Under the pieces are notes generated by a model that saw only the letters and a list, made by a program, of their open reading frames with translations, was not told the DNA's origin and searched no databases. Shown piece by piece: positions 5,527 to 6,248 of a stretch of 6,248 nucleotides of DNA. Position numbers and translations under genes: made by a program. The stretch's first letter is position 1, and the number at the start of each line of letters is the position of its first letter. The stretch comes from Caldifarciminota bacterium (GTDB taxonomy: Bacteria; Hydrothermota; 32-111; QNBC01): contig WFRF01000254.1 of assembly GCA_015486655.1 (NCBI GenBank), positions 1 through 6,248 on the forward strand. The letters are read 5' to 3'.

Positions 5527-6248
5527 TTGGCTGAAATTGTTTTTCCCGATTACGACAATTCCATCTTAAATTTCATTTCTTCCGTTTGCAAAATTTATGA
5601 TGTTGATATTGGACATAAACCGCTTCGGGATTTTGATTCGGAAAAACTTGCATCGAGGGACAATATAATCCTTATAATACTTGACGGCATGGGATATAAT
5701 CTATTTGAGTATATGATGGACAAAGTCAATGTAGAATGGAAAAATATTCGCAAATTAACATCTGTTTTCCCCCCAACAACAGCTTCTGCAATTACAAGCA
5801 TGATGACAGGAAAGTCCCCATTGGAACATGGGGTTATAGGATGGTCTCTGTATTTCAAAGAATTCGGGAAAATAATAGATGTTTTACCGAAAATCGAATC
5901 TTCCACGGGCGAAGCATTGGGGAAATCTTACGTTCTGAATGCTGTTCTGAATATTGAAAGTATATTCAATAAGATTCATTTACGCACCCCGTCGATTGAG
6001 CTGATAAAGATTACACCCGAATATATAGCCGAAAGCGATTTTTCCCTCGCCACCTCATCTCCGGCGAGGATTATTCCATACAAGGAAATATCTGATATGT
6101 TTTCCGCAATAAGCAAGGCAGCGGGAGAAGAAAAAGAGAAAAAACTTATTATTGCCTATTCCGTAAATCCGGACGGGTTAGAGCATTTAAACGGCGTATA
6201 TGCCGATGTGGTTTCGGATTACATGGTTAAAGCGTTTGATGAGATTGA
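5527..6248 (+). CDS. Nucleotide pyrophosphatase/alkaline phosphatase superfamily enzyme, cut by right window edge
   Basis: 240 complete codons are visible and the frame is open to the edge. The fold is that of type I phosphodiesterase/NPP-like metal hydrolases: ILDGMG with metal ligand D53, then FPPTTASAITSMMTG (81-95). T85 lies ten residues before the Gly, as the NPP nucleophile Thr does. EHGVIGW follows, then YSVNPDGLEHLNG (211-223), where D216 and H220 match the second metal site (PDxxGH in NPPs). The C-terminal ligands are missing from the window. Members cleave phosphomonoesters, phosphodiesters or sulfates; the substrate here is unknown. No signal peptide is seen, so it is probably cytoplasmic, unlike the CapA-type protein. 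TTG 5527 is the only conventional start between the in-frame stop at 5503 and ATG 5689, which already lies past D53. GAGAG at 5516-5520 may serve as ribosome binding site. It follows the previous gene by 14 bases, so co-transcription is likely. Confidence 0.85.
   Translation, partial: MAEIVFPDYDNSILNFISSVCKIYDVDIGHKPLRDFDSEKLASRDNIILIILDGMGYNLFEYMMDKVNVEWKNIRKLTSVFPPTTASAITSMMTGKSPLEHGVIGWSLYFKEFGKIIDVLPKIESSTGEALGKSYVLNAVLNIESIFNKIHLRTPSIELIKITPEYIAESDFSLATSSPARIIPYKEISDMFSAISKAAGEEKEKKLIIAYSVNPDGLEHLNGVYADVVSDYMVKAFDEI

Noticed and set aside
5595..5957. Short frames on both strands within the phosphatase-superfamily gene
   Set aside because: The continuous frame from 5527 encodes all expected metal-site motifs; these are shadows of it.

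Overview
The window is low-GC bacterial DNA, packed with genes and with no RNA gene, mobile element, CRISPR array or gene-free stretch above 300 bases. The mix of an EpmA-like synthetase, a KamA/EpmB-type radical SAM enzyme, GGDEF and HD-GYP signalling proteins and a CapA protein points to a Gram-negative lineage, perhaps Deferribacterota or a low-GC relative of the old deltaproteobacteria. No single gene here fixes the taxonomy, so that placement is inference. TTG start codons appear common.

Left block, minus strand (3704 down to 1): four genes that all overlap by 14 to 26 bases and so look like one operon. In transcription order they are (1) a lysine 2,3-aminomutase family enzyme of EpmB-like length; (2) a six-helix membrane GGDEF cyclase; (3) a response regulator with an HD-GYP phosphodiesterase output; (4) the first 162 residues of an EpmA-like class II lysyl-transferase, cut by the left edge. 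Genes 1 and 4 are the two enzymes needed to put beta-lysine on elongation factor P: one makes beta-lysine and the other attaches it. Genes 2 and 3 are a synthase and hydrolase pair for a cyclic dinucleotide.

The most notable detail is in the GGDEF protein. The guanine-contacting Asp (PleD Asp344) is a Ser. As I recall the literature, that is the hallmark change of 'Hypr' GGDEF enzymes, which make 3',3'-cGAMP. The operon may therefore encode a cGAMP rather than a c-di-GMP circuit, co-transcribed with EF-P modification genes.

Middle (3705-3845): a 141-base divergent intergenic region with a reasonable promoter and strong ribosome binding site for the rightward genes, an AT-rich -10-like stretch facing left, and an 11-base inverted repeat that includes the rightward Shine-Dalgarno sequence.

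Right block, plus strand (3846 to the end): a secreted CapA-family metallophosphoesterase-fold protein; a 178-residue protein I do not recognise, overlapping it by four bases; and a nucleotide pyrophosphatase/alkaline phosphatase superfamily enzyme starting at TTG 5527 and cut by the right edge. These three look like a second operon. Only the first carries a signal peptide.
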